Positions 1 through 11,536 of a stretch of DNA of 64,000 nt are shown piece by piece. Each line of letters opens with the position of its first letter. Position 1 is the stretch's first letter. Origin of the DNA: Ceratorhiza oryzae-sativae (lineage: Eukaryota > Basidiomycota > Agaricomycetes > Cantharellales > Ceratobasidiaceae); the NCBI GenBank assembly GCA_030998015.1, contig JARWMV010000242.1, forward strand, positions 1 through 64,000, written 5' to 3'. Under the pieces are notes generated by a model, which made no database searches, was not told the origin of the DNA, and saw nothing but the letters and a program-made list of their open reading frames with translations. The translations under genes and the position numbers were made by a program.

Positions 1-2550
1 TTAGTAGACCATTTATTGCTCTTGAACTTTGCTGTAGACCACACAGTTCTACGCAAGGTCCACCGTAGGTCTACAGTAGACATATTCTTAGTCTCGGCTA
101 CAGTAGAACGTAATCTAAAGTAGTGTACTGTATGTAGTATGTTTGCGTGTTCACTCTTATGCCATGGTTCAATAAATGTGTACATAAATATTTATTAAAG
201 CTAAGGGTAATTACATACGAAAAGATTTTTCTTAAAAAAAAAAAAAGAAATAATTAAAGTTTCAGAAAAGCCAACAGAGCGGCAAGTGGGGAGCGTTGGG
301 CTGGGGCGTGGTCGGGGCGAAAGGCAGCGCCAATGCTGCAACTATGGAGCGGCTGGGAGACAGAGCGCCGGTTCGCGGGATGAGCAATGGCATGGGCAGC
401 CGATGTCTGTAAACTACAGTCGAGGTTGGTAAGCAACGGTTGGGGTTGGTATTGAGGTCGTGAGGCAAGGTTGGATGCATCATGGGCGTGTTGGTTGGGT
501 CATCGCTCGTGTCACGTTCAGGTCAACCGGTGACTCACTGGGTCAGTCGAGTGTTGGTTGTGGTTGTGGTCATACGGTTGCCCAAGTAGTAATGAACGCA
601 AGCGGCGGTTCCCGATGTGGATTGAACACGAAGGCGCGGGCGTTTGCTGCAACGGGTCAGTTGAGCACCCGCCGTAGTCGATGGTACGGCAGTTCGGGGC
701 GCAAAACAGCTACGCGGGCGCTCGCGTTGACACGTTGGTCAAGGGTCGGCAATCGGTTGGGCATCGGCGGTCCTTTCGTTTCCGATCGGTCGCGAAGGGG
801 CAACCCGAGGGTGTGTCATTGCCCAAGAGGTGATGGTCGTGCGTGGTGGTAAGGGAGGGCGAAACAGATGGTGAGCAACGGCACTGACATCAGGTGCAAA
901 GCCAGTAACACACCTTTATGGCGTTGCCCAGGATCGTGGACGCGAGGTGGGGCCACAACGTGCTCGCAAGTGCATCGTAGGCGCGCCGTTTGGATCAGCA
1001 CTCGCGTTGCCTTCGAGCCCATCGGTCACTTACCGCGCAGTGGCTGTAGGGCCTGGAGAGCAAAGAGATTGTTATTAAATTGTCAGGAGCAGTGGTTGGA
1101 ACATTTGAAGCTTGCTAATTGTGGAGTGAATGTGAGTATATGCGTGACAATACAACAATTGAACCACATACCTTCCTTTCAACTTTGCGCTTCTTCAATT
1201 CCTTGGCCGCTTTTATAGCCTTCCTCTGACAGGCATGCAGCAAACGCTTGGAAACACACTTGTACTCGCGCTTTTCGCTTTTTTCTGCAGTTTGAAATGT
1301 GCAAGTTGCGCCGCTTAAGCTTCACGATCAGCCTGGCAGTCAGCATACTGGCGCTTTTCCTGGATGAGCTACTCATCATGCCGAATGCACTTGAATGGCA
1401 AAGTTGTCTGTCAGAGCTTGGTGCGTGGTTTACTTGGTATTTTTGTGTGACCCTTCAGCTCCAATTTGGAGGACATAGGAGCTACTGAAGCAGGAGCAGT
1501 TGTTTCGGTACACAAGGCCATGATTTCAGGCTGCTGCCCAGGTCCTCTAAATATGTGTCGAACCTAGGTACATCCTATAAAGTAATTTGTCAATAAAAAA
1601 AACTCCAAGGCCGATGTAAATTTTATACACCAAGCTGTCCATGGGCTTGAAAAGTATAGAGCTCAGCTTAAAATGCTGTCTTGTAAAGAATTGAGTCTGG
1701 GATTGTGAGCATTCCTAAGCGCATAATGAGCCATAGTGGATGTGACTGCTACCCCCACAAGAGCTGGAGTCGAACTGTGTGCCGACGATGGTACTGCATG
1801 CCCATCATGCCCTATTCTATGTAACTCCATTACAGGAGTCGGTCTTGGTATGTAATTTCTAATATCTGGATATGTGAATATGATAATTTACTATCTCTGA
1901 GAATGATAGCACAATCACCCCGGGGTGTGGAAGATCCCAGCTGAGATCAACAGCAACGATCAGTGGGAGATATTTGCAGCAGCGGTGAAGGTTCGACTTA
2001 CCACGCTTCAATTACAAAAAGAGCCTTGATATCAACCAGATAGTCTTCAAGTTGGCTCCCAAGCAAGCCATTATCTCCAGGGATCATTGTGCTTGTTGGG
2101 CATGGATTGTAACCGCTGTTTGAATAGATCACCATGTATGCGACCACTGAGTTTTAGGGTCTTAGGTTCTGTCTATTGACAACTTCAGGGAAGCATGCAA
2201 GGAGGAAGGCGCAGAGTACGAGAAAGGTGATTTTTGGGTACATGTAAATATCGGAAAGCGGACTATATGCGCTGGAATACCAGGATTGCATGACCTTGTT
2301 CAACGCATAGTATCCACCTAAACAGATATTGTGATTGAAGGGCTGGTTTTGAGACTGTGCACATTGTATGCGGTGAGTCCACTGGCAATTATTGTTGTGA
2401 TTCTTACAAAAAATTCACCATGTTCAGCCTCGGGCAGCACTTGGTTAGGTAAGGAGCCTGTACCGCACAAAAAGTGTATACAAAGTATGCAGATAGCACA
2501 GTACCCCAGTTTTTTGGCTGGGCAATGGGGTATAGCTGAGTTATACTGTT
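1..2550. other. No recognisable gene; GC-rich patch at about 280-1060
   Basis: I see no credible gene here. Short open frames on both strands show no domain I recognise and no codon pattern separating them from chance. The first 150 bases contain several scattered GTAGAC/CTACAGTAGA-type words and an A-rich run near 235-250. Positions 280-1060 are GC- and CpG-rich and differ sharply from the AT-richer, CpG-poor sequence on either side; this may be a relic of an inserted or protected segment. It does not resemble rRNA or tRNA. Positions 1060-2550 are AT-richer and featureless to me. Confidence 0.5.
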
Positions 2551-2556
2551 GATTTA

Positions 2557-2761
2557 TAGAGAGAAATGTTATGCTGGAATTCCAGCACATTCTGTCTTGC
2601 CTGCGCATCAGCGGGTTTTACTCCACTCAAGGCTTGCTGCAGACCATTCAAGAGCCACAGATAAGGGCTTTTGAACGACGTATAGTGCATAGTTAGCAGG
2701 GTAAAATTTGTGGGGACAGGTGGGAGACAGAATGTGCTAAAATTCTGGTATGACGTCTCTG
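2557..2761. mobile_element. Decayed foldback MITE, family M1 (copy 1)
   Basis: The two ends are inverted copies of each other over roughly 38 bp: the left end contains GCTGGAATTCCAGCACATTC, and the right end contains the complement of a close variant. The interior aligns in inverted orientation with the MITE-like segments at 3658-3854 and 4467-4666 (shared words such as GAGCCACAG and CGACGTATAGTGC). The element is about 204 bp, nearly the length of the sharp 201-bp copy at 35154-35354, which shares the same end design. Nothing is encoded. I could not define a target-site duplication for this copy. Confidence 0.6.
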
Positions 2762-3657
2762 CTGATCTGTAGTAAGGGTAGATAGTATTTAGTGTTCAAG
2801 CGTAACGAATAAATGCACTCCAATTAATACCTAGCACAGGCGAAGGAAGCGATTTGAGCCTGTTGGATGTGAGTGGGGAGAACATCACTCTCGGTTCAGT
2901 GACTTGTGTATTTCCTTATATACAATACAACAGGAAATCTCGGACAGTACATCGGTGTGTATGCAGGAGGAAGAAAGTACAAACAGGGATAGAACATGAA
3001 ATATGAGACAGAAAAACAAAAGGGCAGTATAACATCGATATAAGTTCAATATATGCGCAGGATCGTTCAGCATTTAGCTATGGCAAGGTTCTTATAGCTA
3101 AGGCTGGGTTGGTAGGAAGTGTGTGTACAGAGTGTGCAGCTGAATTGACAGGGGATCAGTGCTTGAGAAATGAGCATACAGTGCACCACATGGAGAGCAT
3201 ATACACTATGCATGGATTTCAATAGTACCTATTGTTTTAATGCTTATAACAAGATTGGCTGACCTCACGCCGTATGAATTAGGTAAGCAAAGTGCCTCTG
3301 GCAGCAATGCATACAAAGTACGCAAACACAAGAGTACCTCAATCAGATGTTGGATATAACTGAGCTGTCTATCATGTAATAAGAACAAAAAATTTGGAGC
3401 ATAAAAAAAGCAGTAATAGGGATGTGATCCCACCTTGCATGGAAAACGGAACAGTGCACTGGGTGCGTACTTTGTATGCACACAGACTATGACTCGCTCA
3501 TGTGTCAGTCATATTGTTAGGGTCAGGCAGAGTATGACAAAGCATGCTGGGTTCCCAACAAGGTTGCGTACTTTGTACACACACTTCCTACAAGTTCATC
3601 CCTAGCTATATGAAGCCGCCATGGCCAAGTATCACTCTGCTCTTGCCATAAAACACT

Positions 3658-3854
3658 AGAGATTGCATGCTAGAATTTCAGCAGATCTGGTCTCCCATCT
3701 ATCTCTGCGAGTTTCGCTCCGCTCAGCAAGCACTATACATCGTTCGAAAGCTCTCGACTGTGGCTCTCGAATGACCCATGGCGCGCATTGAGCGGAGTAA
3801 ATCTGCAGAGATAGACAGAGACAGAAGGCGCTGAAATTCTGGCATGCAATCTCA
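3658..3854. mobile_element. Foldback MITE, family M1 (copy 2), inside repeat unit
   Basis: The ends are inverted repeats: the left begins TAGAGATTGCATGC and the right is its near-perfect complement, with about 23 of 24 bases matching in the outer segment. The inverted match continues outward beyond the element, through CCATGGCCAAG to a GTACGCACACTTCC segment, so the whole foldback spans roughly 3565-3950. Either the MITE landed inside an older palindrome, or the palindrome is itself the larger unit. No target duplication is evident at these limits. Confidence 0.55.
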
Positions 3855-4466
3855 AGTGCTTTATAGTGAGGGCAGAGTAGTATTTGGCCATGGTGCACTT
3901 TGTTTAGCCAAGAATGGGCTTGTAGGAAGTGTGCGTACAGGGTACGCAGCTGGATTGACAGCAGCTCAGCACCTGGGCAATAAGCTCATGGCACATCACA
4001 TGGAGAGGATATGCAATCATGTGGACTTGAATAGTATGTATTATTGTAATGATTTCAACACGCTCGGCTGACCTCACCCTGTATGGATTAAGTAAGCAAC
4101 GTGCCTCTGGCAGCAATGCATACAAAGTATGCAAACACAAGAGCACCTCAATCAGGCGCTGGATATAACCGGGCTGTCTATCATATATTAAGATCAACAA
4201 ATTTGGAGCATAAAAAAAGCAGTAATAGGGATGTGATCCCGCCTTGCATGGAAAACGGAACAGTGCACTGGGTGCGTACTTTGTACGCACACAGACTATG
4301 ACTCGCTCATGTGTCAGTCATATTGTTAGGGTCAGGCAGAGTATGACAAAGCATGCTGGGTTCCCAACAAGGTTGCGTACTTTGTACGCACACTTCCTAC
4401 AAGTTCATCCCTAGCTATATGAAGCCCGCCATGGCCAAGTATTACTCTGCTCTTGCCATAAAACAC

Positions 4467-4666
4467 TAGAGACTGTATGCTAGAATTTCAGCAGATCTAG
4501 TGTCCCATCTATCTCTGCGAGTTTTGCTCCGCTCAGCAAGCACTATACGTCGTTCGAAAGCTCTCGACTGTGGCTCTCGAATGATCCATGGCGCGCATTG
4601 AGCGGAGTAAAATATGCGGAGATGAACATAAACAGAAGACGCTGAAATTCTGGCATGCAATTTTGA
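4467..4666. mobile_element. Foldback MITE, family M1 (copy 3), inside repeat unit
   Basis: This is the same structure as the segment 809 bp upstream, carried along by the tandem duplication rather than by a separate insertion. The left end begins TAGAGACTGTATGC and the right end is the complement of a close variant. Small differences between the two copies (for example CATGC versus TATGC) show they have diverged since duplication. Confidence 0.55.
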
Positions 4667-5790
4667 GTGCTTTATCATGAGGGCAGAGTAGTATTTGGCC
4701 ATGGCGCATTTTATTTAGCCAGGAATGGGCTTGTAGGAAGTGTGCGTACAGGGTACGCAGCTGGATTGACAGCAGCTCAGCACCTGGGCAATAAGCCTAT
4801 GGTACATCACATGGAGAGGATATGCAATCATGTGGACTTGAATAGTATGTATTATTGTAATGATTTCAACACGCTTGGCTGACCTCACTCTGTATGGATT
4901 AAGTAAGCAACGTGCCTCTGGCAGCAATGCGTACAAAGTACGCAAACACAAGAGCACCTCAATCAGGTGCTGGATATAACTGGGCTGTCTATCATATATT
5001 AATATCAACAAATTTGGAGCATTAAAAAAGCAGTAATCAGGATGTGATTCTGCCTTGCATGGAAAACAGAACAGTGCACTGAGTGCGTACTTTGTATGCA
5101 CACAGACTACAACTCACTCATGTGTCAGTCATATTGTTAGGGTCAGGCAGAGTATGACAAAGCATGCTGGGTTCCCAACAAGGTTGCGTACTTTGTGCAA
5201 AAGGTACTGTGCCATGTATGGTGCCAAGAAAAAACAAAAACTCTGATACAATACTATTCCAAATCATTGTACTGTCATTGTATGATAGTATGGGCTGTCA
5301 TGTGGTGTGCATACATTGTATGCAACCCAGTCAGGAGGGACAAGTAAGGGCTTGAGGTTACTCAGGGACAGTGCTTGAAGTGACTGATTACTCATAGCTC
5401 AGTGGCTGGGACACACCACAGGGTCCACTACACATAGCCATGCTGCTTGGTCAGCAGCAGGTCTCCCACTGTAGAGTGGTACAAAGTACGCAACTCTATG
5501 CTTGCAGTGTACTTAGATACCTGGGTGCAAGTTTTATTCTGCCATTGAGGCAGTGTTATTTTACCAACATGATTGGAAAGCAAAGAGGACAGTGCTTAAC
5601 AGATCAAGTGGCCATGTGGCAGAGCCAAGTGATTTGTCAGCAGCCAATGCCATGAAGCATATGGGTACAAAGTATGCAACTTGCCCACTTAGCATGCCAT
5701 GAGGGACCAGACTGGCATGGGGAAGAGTGCAGGCTGGAACATGGAAAAATCAGACCTACCAGCAGCCTACTACACCCTAATAACCTAACA

Positions 5791-6082
5791 CGAAATTTCG
5801 GGTCCACTGTGGACTTGTGGCTGTGCAGAGTGGACATGAAATTTCAAGTCTGCTGTGGTCTTGAAATTGTCCAAGGTGGACACAATATTTCAGGTCTGCT
5901 GTGACCTTGTGGCTGTGCAGAGTGGATGTGAAATTTCAGGTCTGCTGTGGCCTTGTAGTTGTCCAAGGTGGACATGATATTTTGGGTCCACTGTGGACTT
6001 GTGGCTGCGCAGAGTGGATGCGAAATTTCGGGTCTGCTGTGGTCCTGTGGTTTTCCAAGGTGCATGCAAAATTTTGGGTCTG
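5791..6082. repeat. 46-bp minisatellite with 92-bp higher-order period
   Basis: The anchor GAAATTTCRGGTC (or a close variant) starts at 5792, 5838, 5884, 5930, 5976, 6022 and about 6068, an exact 46-bp period. Successive units alternate between GTGGCTGTGCAGAGTGGA-type sequence (5817, 5909, 6001) and GTCCAAGGTGGACA-type sequence, giving a 92-bp higher-order repeat. Three more diverged units lie at about 6750-6870. Because 46 is not a multiple of three, the open frames crossing it in several registers are unlikely to be real. Confidence 0.9.
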
Positions 6083-8010
6083 TCAGCCCAACTGAAGGTC
6101 ATGCAGTATAGCCATAGTCCTTGAAGTTAGAGTTGAGAGGCCCTTGCTCCACTGCATTTTTGGCACCTTGAACCCTTCTGTTGAGGAAAGTGAAGTAGGG
6201 GTCTTCAATAGTACAAACCAAACTTTTTGACTACATGTAGGTAAGAAGACTTATCACATATTCAAGCTATGAGTGATGGGATTTTCTAATACAACACTTC
6301 AGTATATGGCCTGGTACATGAGATGATATGTGAGGTGACACATGGACTAGGTAATGGAATGTACTAGTTGATATCTTCAGTACCTTCCTTTTAAATACCA
6401 GGTACTGCCCAATGGACACAAATGGACCCATGATATTGATGTGTGCTAGAATTGACCACATACATGGGGCTCTGAATACTCATGACGCCTGATTTCTATG
6501 GAGTAAGTGGGTGGGCACCTACTGACATCATGGTTCCTCAAAACTTCAATCCAACACTAGACAGTCCTTGTGGAGCTGATTGCAATGCTGTTCTGGCTGT
6601 GGAGCCTTGGTGCCAACCATGAATTTTTTTTGTATTACACTCAGGCCCTTTTCAATATAGGCAACCCTAATTCTGCTCAATTTTTGAAAAGTTGGAGATT
6701 GCAGTGCCATAGAGGGGTTTGTCTATTTGCTTTTCATTGCTAAAGATGGACACAAAATTTCAGGAGTGCTTTGGTGCTTTAGCTGTGCAGAGTGGACTTG
6801 AAATTTTGGGTGTGCTGTGGCCATCTGGATGTTGAAGGTGGATGGAAAATTCTGTGTCTGCACTGTGGTGATGTATCACTTGGTATTTCTGTTGTGCAGG
6901 AGCTGTCTGATGGGTAATTATTCCCATTCATTCATGTAACAATATGTGTGTTTCTACTCTTCATATTGTTATTGACCCAATGCAACTGATGTGCACTGAA
7001 GCAGGCATAGTGTAGTGCAACAACTCAACCCTCTGTTCAGGCCAGATCACCCTAAGCCTATGACCAAGAGTAAGCAAAGGCCTAGTCTAAGTAATCATTC
7101 TTCCTCTGCAGTACACCTTGGCATTCCTGGACCTGTATTGTACCATTTTATTCTGTCTTGTACAATGGCACCAGCATTACTACCATGATGTGCATTCATA
7201 GCAATGGATATTGCTCACACTGTTGTAGCATGAGTCACAGAGGATATGACTTGTAGAGGAGAGATAGGATGGGTCCATGGTGTCTCTAACATTAGAAGCA
7301 CAAGCTTGTAAGATATCCACTTTTATGCATTCAACCATATATACCTAGCTCTATGCCACTTGCCATTTGCATAACATGTCAGTGGCATTATAAAGTTGTC
7401 AGACCTCATATAAGGGTCAGCTGCCCAACCAATTGCAGTGCCACTAGTCTGTGTAAGTCCAACCATAAATCAGGTCATACAGTGTCACAGCAGACTTGTC
7501 CATGAGGGACCTTTGAGTGAGAACTGCTTGAGCACTTTGTCGTACTCCTGCTCCCAGTGGTTAGCATGGGACTTAGGCAACCTAAGTATGGTAGTTTGAT
7601 TAAGATTGTTACTCCTGCTATCTTTTTGCTGTTGATGCCTTGCCAGCATGCTGGCAAGACATCTGTACTTTTTGATTATTAAGAGTGTGTTTGGTATCAT
7701 GATTGTGACAGCAAGAGTTATGAGAATGGAAAGTTTCCTGCAGGAAAATTGAATGAGAGAGGTATTTTCACACCTTGGACTTTGGATTTTCTGACCTATT
7801 TTATTTTATTTTCAGAGCTAAGATCCCTGAATTTGAAATGAAATCAGGGTCCTTTTAGGGGAAACCAGGGTTCATTTAGGGGTTTTTTCATACCTAGCAT
7901 GATAACCCAGCCTATTTACAGGATTAGTCATCTTTGATGACTTGTCCTTTACTCTCTAGCTGACTAAGTGTCATGTGACTCAGGGCATATTACAAATCCC
8001 TGGTCACTTA
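6083..8010. other. Gene-free, CpG-poor stretch with a MITE-end relic
   Basis: I find no supportable gene. Positions 6750-6870 hold diverged units of the 46-bp repeat. Positions 7641-7667 match the terminal 27 bases of the hAT-like MITE at 34855-34975 with one mismatch (palindrome GCCAGCATGCTGGC followed by AAGACATCTGTA), so one MITE end is stranded here. CpG is scarce throughout and becomes common abruptly at about 8020. Confidence 0.5.
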
Positions 8011-8516
8011 GTCAGGCACTTCTCGGTCCCCAGGGTCTGAGCGCCTGTTCTGGCGCTTTGAGAACCGTCAGGGTTCACCAGGCAGGGTCTGGGTGGAGCT
8101 GAGTTGAGCCCTCGGCCAGTTGATCTTCGGATCGCCGAGTCCGTGGGAGCCTCAGCTTCACACAGATCAGCTCGGTTTGGACCTTGATGGTTCTTGGCGT
8201 TGGTCAGGTGTCTCCCCCTGATTGGCCAGTCGTGTGGAGGAGTGATCACATGGACGGTTACCATGCGGTCAGGATCAGTCAGCTGTTCTTCTCCTTTGTT
8301 CGGTTAAGTCTTCTTCCCTTGGCGTTTCTCACACCAGTGACGTGGCATGTTCGTCTGCCACGGCATAAAAAGACACAGTGGAAGGGCTCTGATGAGTATC
8401 TACAAAAGTCTCTCCCAGGTGTTTACCTAGGAGTTCTTAGCCTTTCTTCCACTCGTCACCGCTCGTGCTTGCTCCGCTCGCACTCACGTCTCCTTGCTCC
8501 ACCTAACCTAACCTAA
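8011..8516. other. CpG-rich leader of unknown origin upstream of Copia-1
   Basis: Sequence composition changes at about 8020 to CpG-rich. No domain is recognisable. It ends with three CCTAA units just before the sequence becomes recognisable Copia coding sequence at 8517. This is the junction where the 5' half of Copia-1 (LTR, gag, protease) is missing. Confidence 0.4.
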
Positions 8517-8566
8517 AGGGTAAACAGACTTGCACCCCGTTCCCGAAGGAAGCGACTCACCACTCA

Positions 8567-11293
8567 ATGAAAATCCTTGAACTCCTACACTCCGACCTCC
8601 ACAGGAAGGTGTCGACGCAGGTGTTTGGCGGCTACCAGTATTTTAGTGTGACCGTCGACGATTTCTCTTGCAAAATCTGGGTTCACCTCTTGAAGGCAAA
8701 ATCCAATTACGAGACATGCTTTAAGGAGCTACAAGCGTCAGTCGAAAAGTCCACGGGTGAGCAGATCAAAGCTCTACGTACCGACGGAGGAGGCGAATAC
8801 GGCTCAAACGCCTTCGAAGAATATTTCCGTAAGCATGGAATCGCCTGCCAGAAGACCGAAGCGCACTTGTCGCAGAGCAATGGAGTGGCCGAGCAAGCTA
8901 TCAGGACGTTAAACGATCGTCAGCGTTTGATGCACGAAGACGCTGGGCTGAGTGACACTTACTGGGGTTACGCAATCCTCCACACCGCCAACATCTGGAA
9001 TATGACGCCTAAAAAGGCGCTAGGCGGTCGTACACCTGACAAGGTGTTTACGGGTACGAAACCCGACGTATCTCGACTCCATATATTCGGCTGCAAGGCC
9101 TGGGTGCATGTGCCCAACGAAAAACGTCAGAAACTCGATGCGCGATCGCTTGAGTGCACTTACCTTGGATATGTGCCCAACCGCAAGGCACACGTCCTCG
9201 TTCATCATCCTACTCGTCGTTTTATTACTTCACATGACGTCGTCTTCGACGAGGGCAGCGGATCGCGCCAGCAAGTGATAATCGAGGACATTTCAATCGA
9301 CCAAAGGTCGACCGAGCCCGATCCTAAGTCCGAGAATGAGCAGGAGGCCAAGACCGAGGCCAAATTGATCAAAGATGACAAGAGCAACGAGGAAAAGGCT
9401 ACAGAAGTGGCGGAAGAGGATCAGAATGTGCAAATCGAGCCAGAAATCGAACAGCCACAAGAGCGCGACCAGGTTACTCACCAAGAGCCCGAACCACCCA
9501 TCCAAACAGGCCGTCCCATTCGCACGCGCCGAGCACCCGTTCAAGGCGACAATGATCGATTTTTCGTCACGTCGTATCAAGGCCGATCCACAAGGTCGAG
9601 AACCAAGACCCAGAGCACAGCTTCAGTGGGTGCAACAGTTGCCAAACCGAACGCAGAAGACACACCAGCTTCAGTGGGCGCTGCCGTGAGCGAAAACGAA
9701 GAGGAACAAACTAGAACCGAGTCAGCATTTGCAGCTATAATCGAAGAGCAAGCTCCAGCGACTTACGATGAAGCCATGGGCCGCGAGGACGCCCCACGCT
9801 GGCTAGAGGCGATGCTCGAGGAGCTCCGATCCATCGACAAGTTCGCTGTATGGTCAGATGTCGATCCGCCAGCTTGGGCGAATATCGTGGGTTGCCGTTG
9901 GGTATACGCGTTCAAGTGAGACGCGAGTGGCGTTGTTACACACTACAAAGCCCGGCTTGTCGCCAAAGGCTACTCTCAGCGTGAAGGAATCGATTTCAAC
10001 AAGGTATACTCACCTGTAGCTTGTTTGACTGCCATTCGAGTTCTACTGGCAATCGTTGCAGCAAAAGATTACAAGCTTGATCAGCTCGACGTCAAGACAG
10101 CGTTTCTACATAGTCTGCTGAAAGAAAAAATATTCATGAGCCAACCCAAGGGATTTGGCACAGGAGACGGAAAGGTGAAACTCTTACACAAGGCGTTATA
10201 CAGTCTAAAACAAGGCTCGAGCGCGTTCTACAACAAAGTGAACGACACTCTGAAAGATATCGGTTTCCACCGATGCGAGACCGACCCAGCCATGTTCACA
10301 TATCGTCGCAACGCCGAGGAAGCGATCCTCCTAGCACACGTCGACGATTTCCTGCTCGCCGGCAGCTCAAAATCATTTCTAGACGAAATCAAGACCCAAC
10401 TGAAGTCAGTATTCGACATTTCGGACCTCGGACCCGCTCACCTCTTCGTCGGCATCGAAATCGTTCGAAATCGTGCTGCGAAAACGATTACGATCCACCA
10501 GGCGCGCTACGTGCGCGATATTCTTAGTCGATTTGGCATGTCGGACTGTAAACCTGTCAACACTCCTATGAGTGAAGGTCTACACCTCGAGAAACTCGAC
10601 TCACCCAAAATGAACTGCACACTCTACCAGAGCGGCATTGGCTCGCTCATGTACGCTATGATTGCAACGCGCCCCGATATCTCGTTCCCGACCGGCCTCC
10701 TTGCTCAGCATAGCAATGCGCCGGGGAACGAACACTGGCTGGCGTTCAAGTGCGTGTTAAGGTATCTGAAGGGTACGGTTGAACTCGGAATCACTTACGA
10801 CGGATCGAAGCCACTCCTTCCAACCGGATTTGTTGACTCGGACTTTGCAGGTGACAGAAATACAAGCCGGTCAACCACCGGTTGGACGTTTGTTATGACT
10901 GGTGGAAGTGTCTCATGGGCATCGCGTAAACAGCCGACAATTTCCCTTTCGAGCACCGAAGCTGAGCGAGTTGCCTCATCTAACGCTACGCGCGAGGCTG
11001 TTTGGCTTCGTATGCATCTTGATGAACTCTGGTGTTATCCAGATGATCCTACACCTCTCGTCCTACACACCGACAACCAGTCGAATATCGCATTGACCAA
11101 ATCACGTGGTCATCACTCGCACACCAAGCACATCCGCGTGCATCACCACTTTGTGCACGAAATGGTTGAACACGGCGAGATCGACCTTCAATACCTCTCC
11201 ACAGAGGATCAAGTCGCTGATGTCCTCACAAAGGCACTCGGTAGAATCAAGTTTTCCCGTTTCATTTCTCAGATGGGCATGTCTTCACACTGA
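8567..11293 (+). pseudogene. Copia-1 pol (integrase, reverse transcriptase, RNase H) with one TGA
   Basis: A single reading frame of 909 codons is interrupted once, by TGA at 9917-9919. The same frame stays open upstream to about 8518, where GKQTC-type pre-integrase residues are visible, so the ATG at 8567 is probably internal. The integrase core lies at about residues 1-190 (LLHSDLH, TDGGGEYGSN, QSNGVAEQAIRTLN). An acidic, Pro/Gln-rich linker follows to about 380. The reverse transcriptase (GCRWVYAFK, QLDVKTAFLH, AHVDDFLLAG) and RNase H (TNQSNIAL, DVLTKALG) complete it. The active-site HVDD pair is intact. At the stop, the neighbouring residues fit a lost arginine codon CGA. Probably non-functional unless the TGA is suppressed. 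Confidence 0.9.
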
Positions 11294-11300
11294 GTGGGCG

Positions 11301-11535
11301 TGTTGGATTTCAGTGTTACGAGTATGTAATGTAGTCATGTGACCTTGCTTATGTTTGCATGACCGCTGTTTGATGACCCTCAGTTCTTGTTCACATCCGT
11401 GTCTGGAGCTGAGGTATGTCTAATCTTTTATTTAGTTTCATATTGCTTATATTCCTGTAGTATATATTATCTACAGGTACAGAATTTCAGTTCTTGTTCA
11501 CATCCGTGTCTGGAGCTGAGTATATATTATCTACA
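11301..11535 (+). repeat. Copia-1 3' LTR with spliced/unspliced internal repeat
   Basis: The LTR starts TGTTGGATTT immediately after a purine-rich GAGTGGGCG tract, as in Copia-2, and probably ends in CTACA at 11535. Inside it a 49-bp sequence occurs twice. In the first copy (11381-11413 plus 11461-11476) it is split by 47 bp beginning GTATGT and ending CTGTAG. In the second (11488-11536) it is contiguous. The 47 bp has the length and borders of a basidiomycete intron. The 3' limit is inferred because there is no second LTR to compare. Confidence 0.65.
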
Positions 11536-11536
11536 G

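Larger units (their letters stand above)
3097..5208. repeat. Tandem array of ~810-bp units (three copies)
   Basis: Matching landmarks recur at a spacing of 809-811 bp. The GTAGGAAGTG segment occurs near 3112, 3922 and 4733; the CCTCTGGCAGCAATGC segment near 3293, 4102 and 4914; the GTCAGGCAGAGTATGACAAA segment near 3521, 4332 and 5142. Units 2 and 3 (about 3580-5208) are very similar throughout. The first is more diverged and has about 300 bp of unrelated sequence at 2765-3060. Each unit carries four copies of a 17-bp palindrome and a central foldback segment. Open frames on both strands inside the array keep the same register from copy to copy, but they look like repeat shadows rather than genes. 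Confidence 0.85.
8517..11535 (+). mobile_element. Copia-1: 5'-truncated Ty1/Copia retrotransposon
   Basis: The retained part runs from the end of the pre-integrase zinc region through integrase, reverse transcriptase and RNase H to a 3' LTR. The 5' LTR, gag and protease are absent, so no LTR pair or target duplication can be used to date it. Reading frame and residues are clearly related to Copia-2 (31991-37068), and both end with the same polypurine/LTR junction, GAGTGGGCG followed by TGTTGRATTT. Unlike Copia-2 it is still CpG-rich and has only one internal stop, so it either arrived later or sits in a region spared from CpG loss. Confidence 0.9.

Noticed and set aside
460..1218. Plus-strand frames of 130 and 116 codons in the GC-rich patch
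   Set aside because: High GC lowers stop frequency; frames overlap minus-strand ones and show no recognisable domain.
3904..5101. Repeated minus-strand frames of 128 codons and plus-strand frames of 71-75 codons in the tandem array
   Set aside because: They recur because the DNA is duplicated. Both strands are open, composition is unlike coding sequence, and no motif is present.
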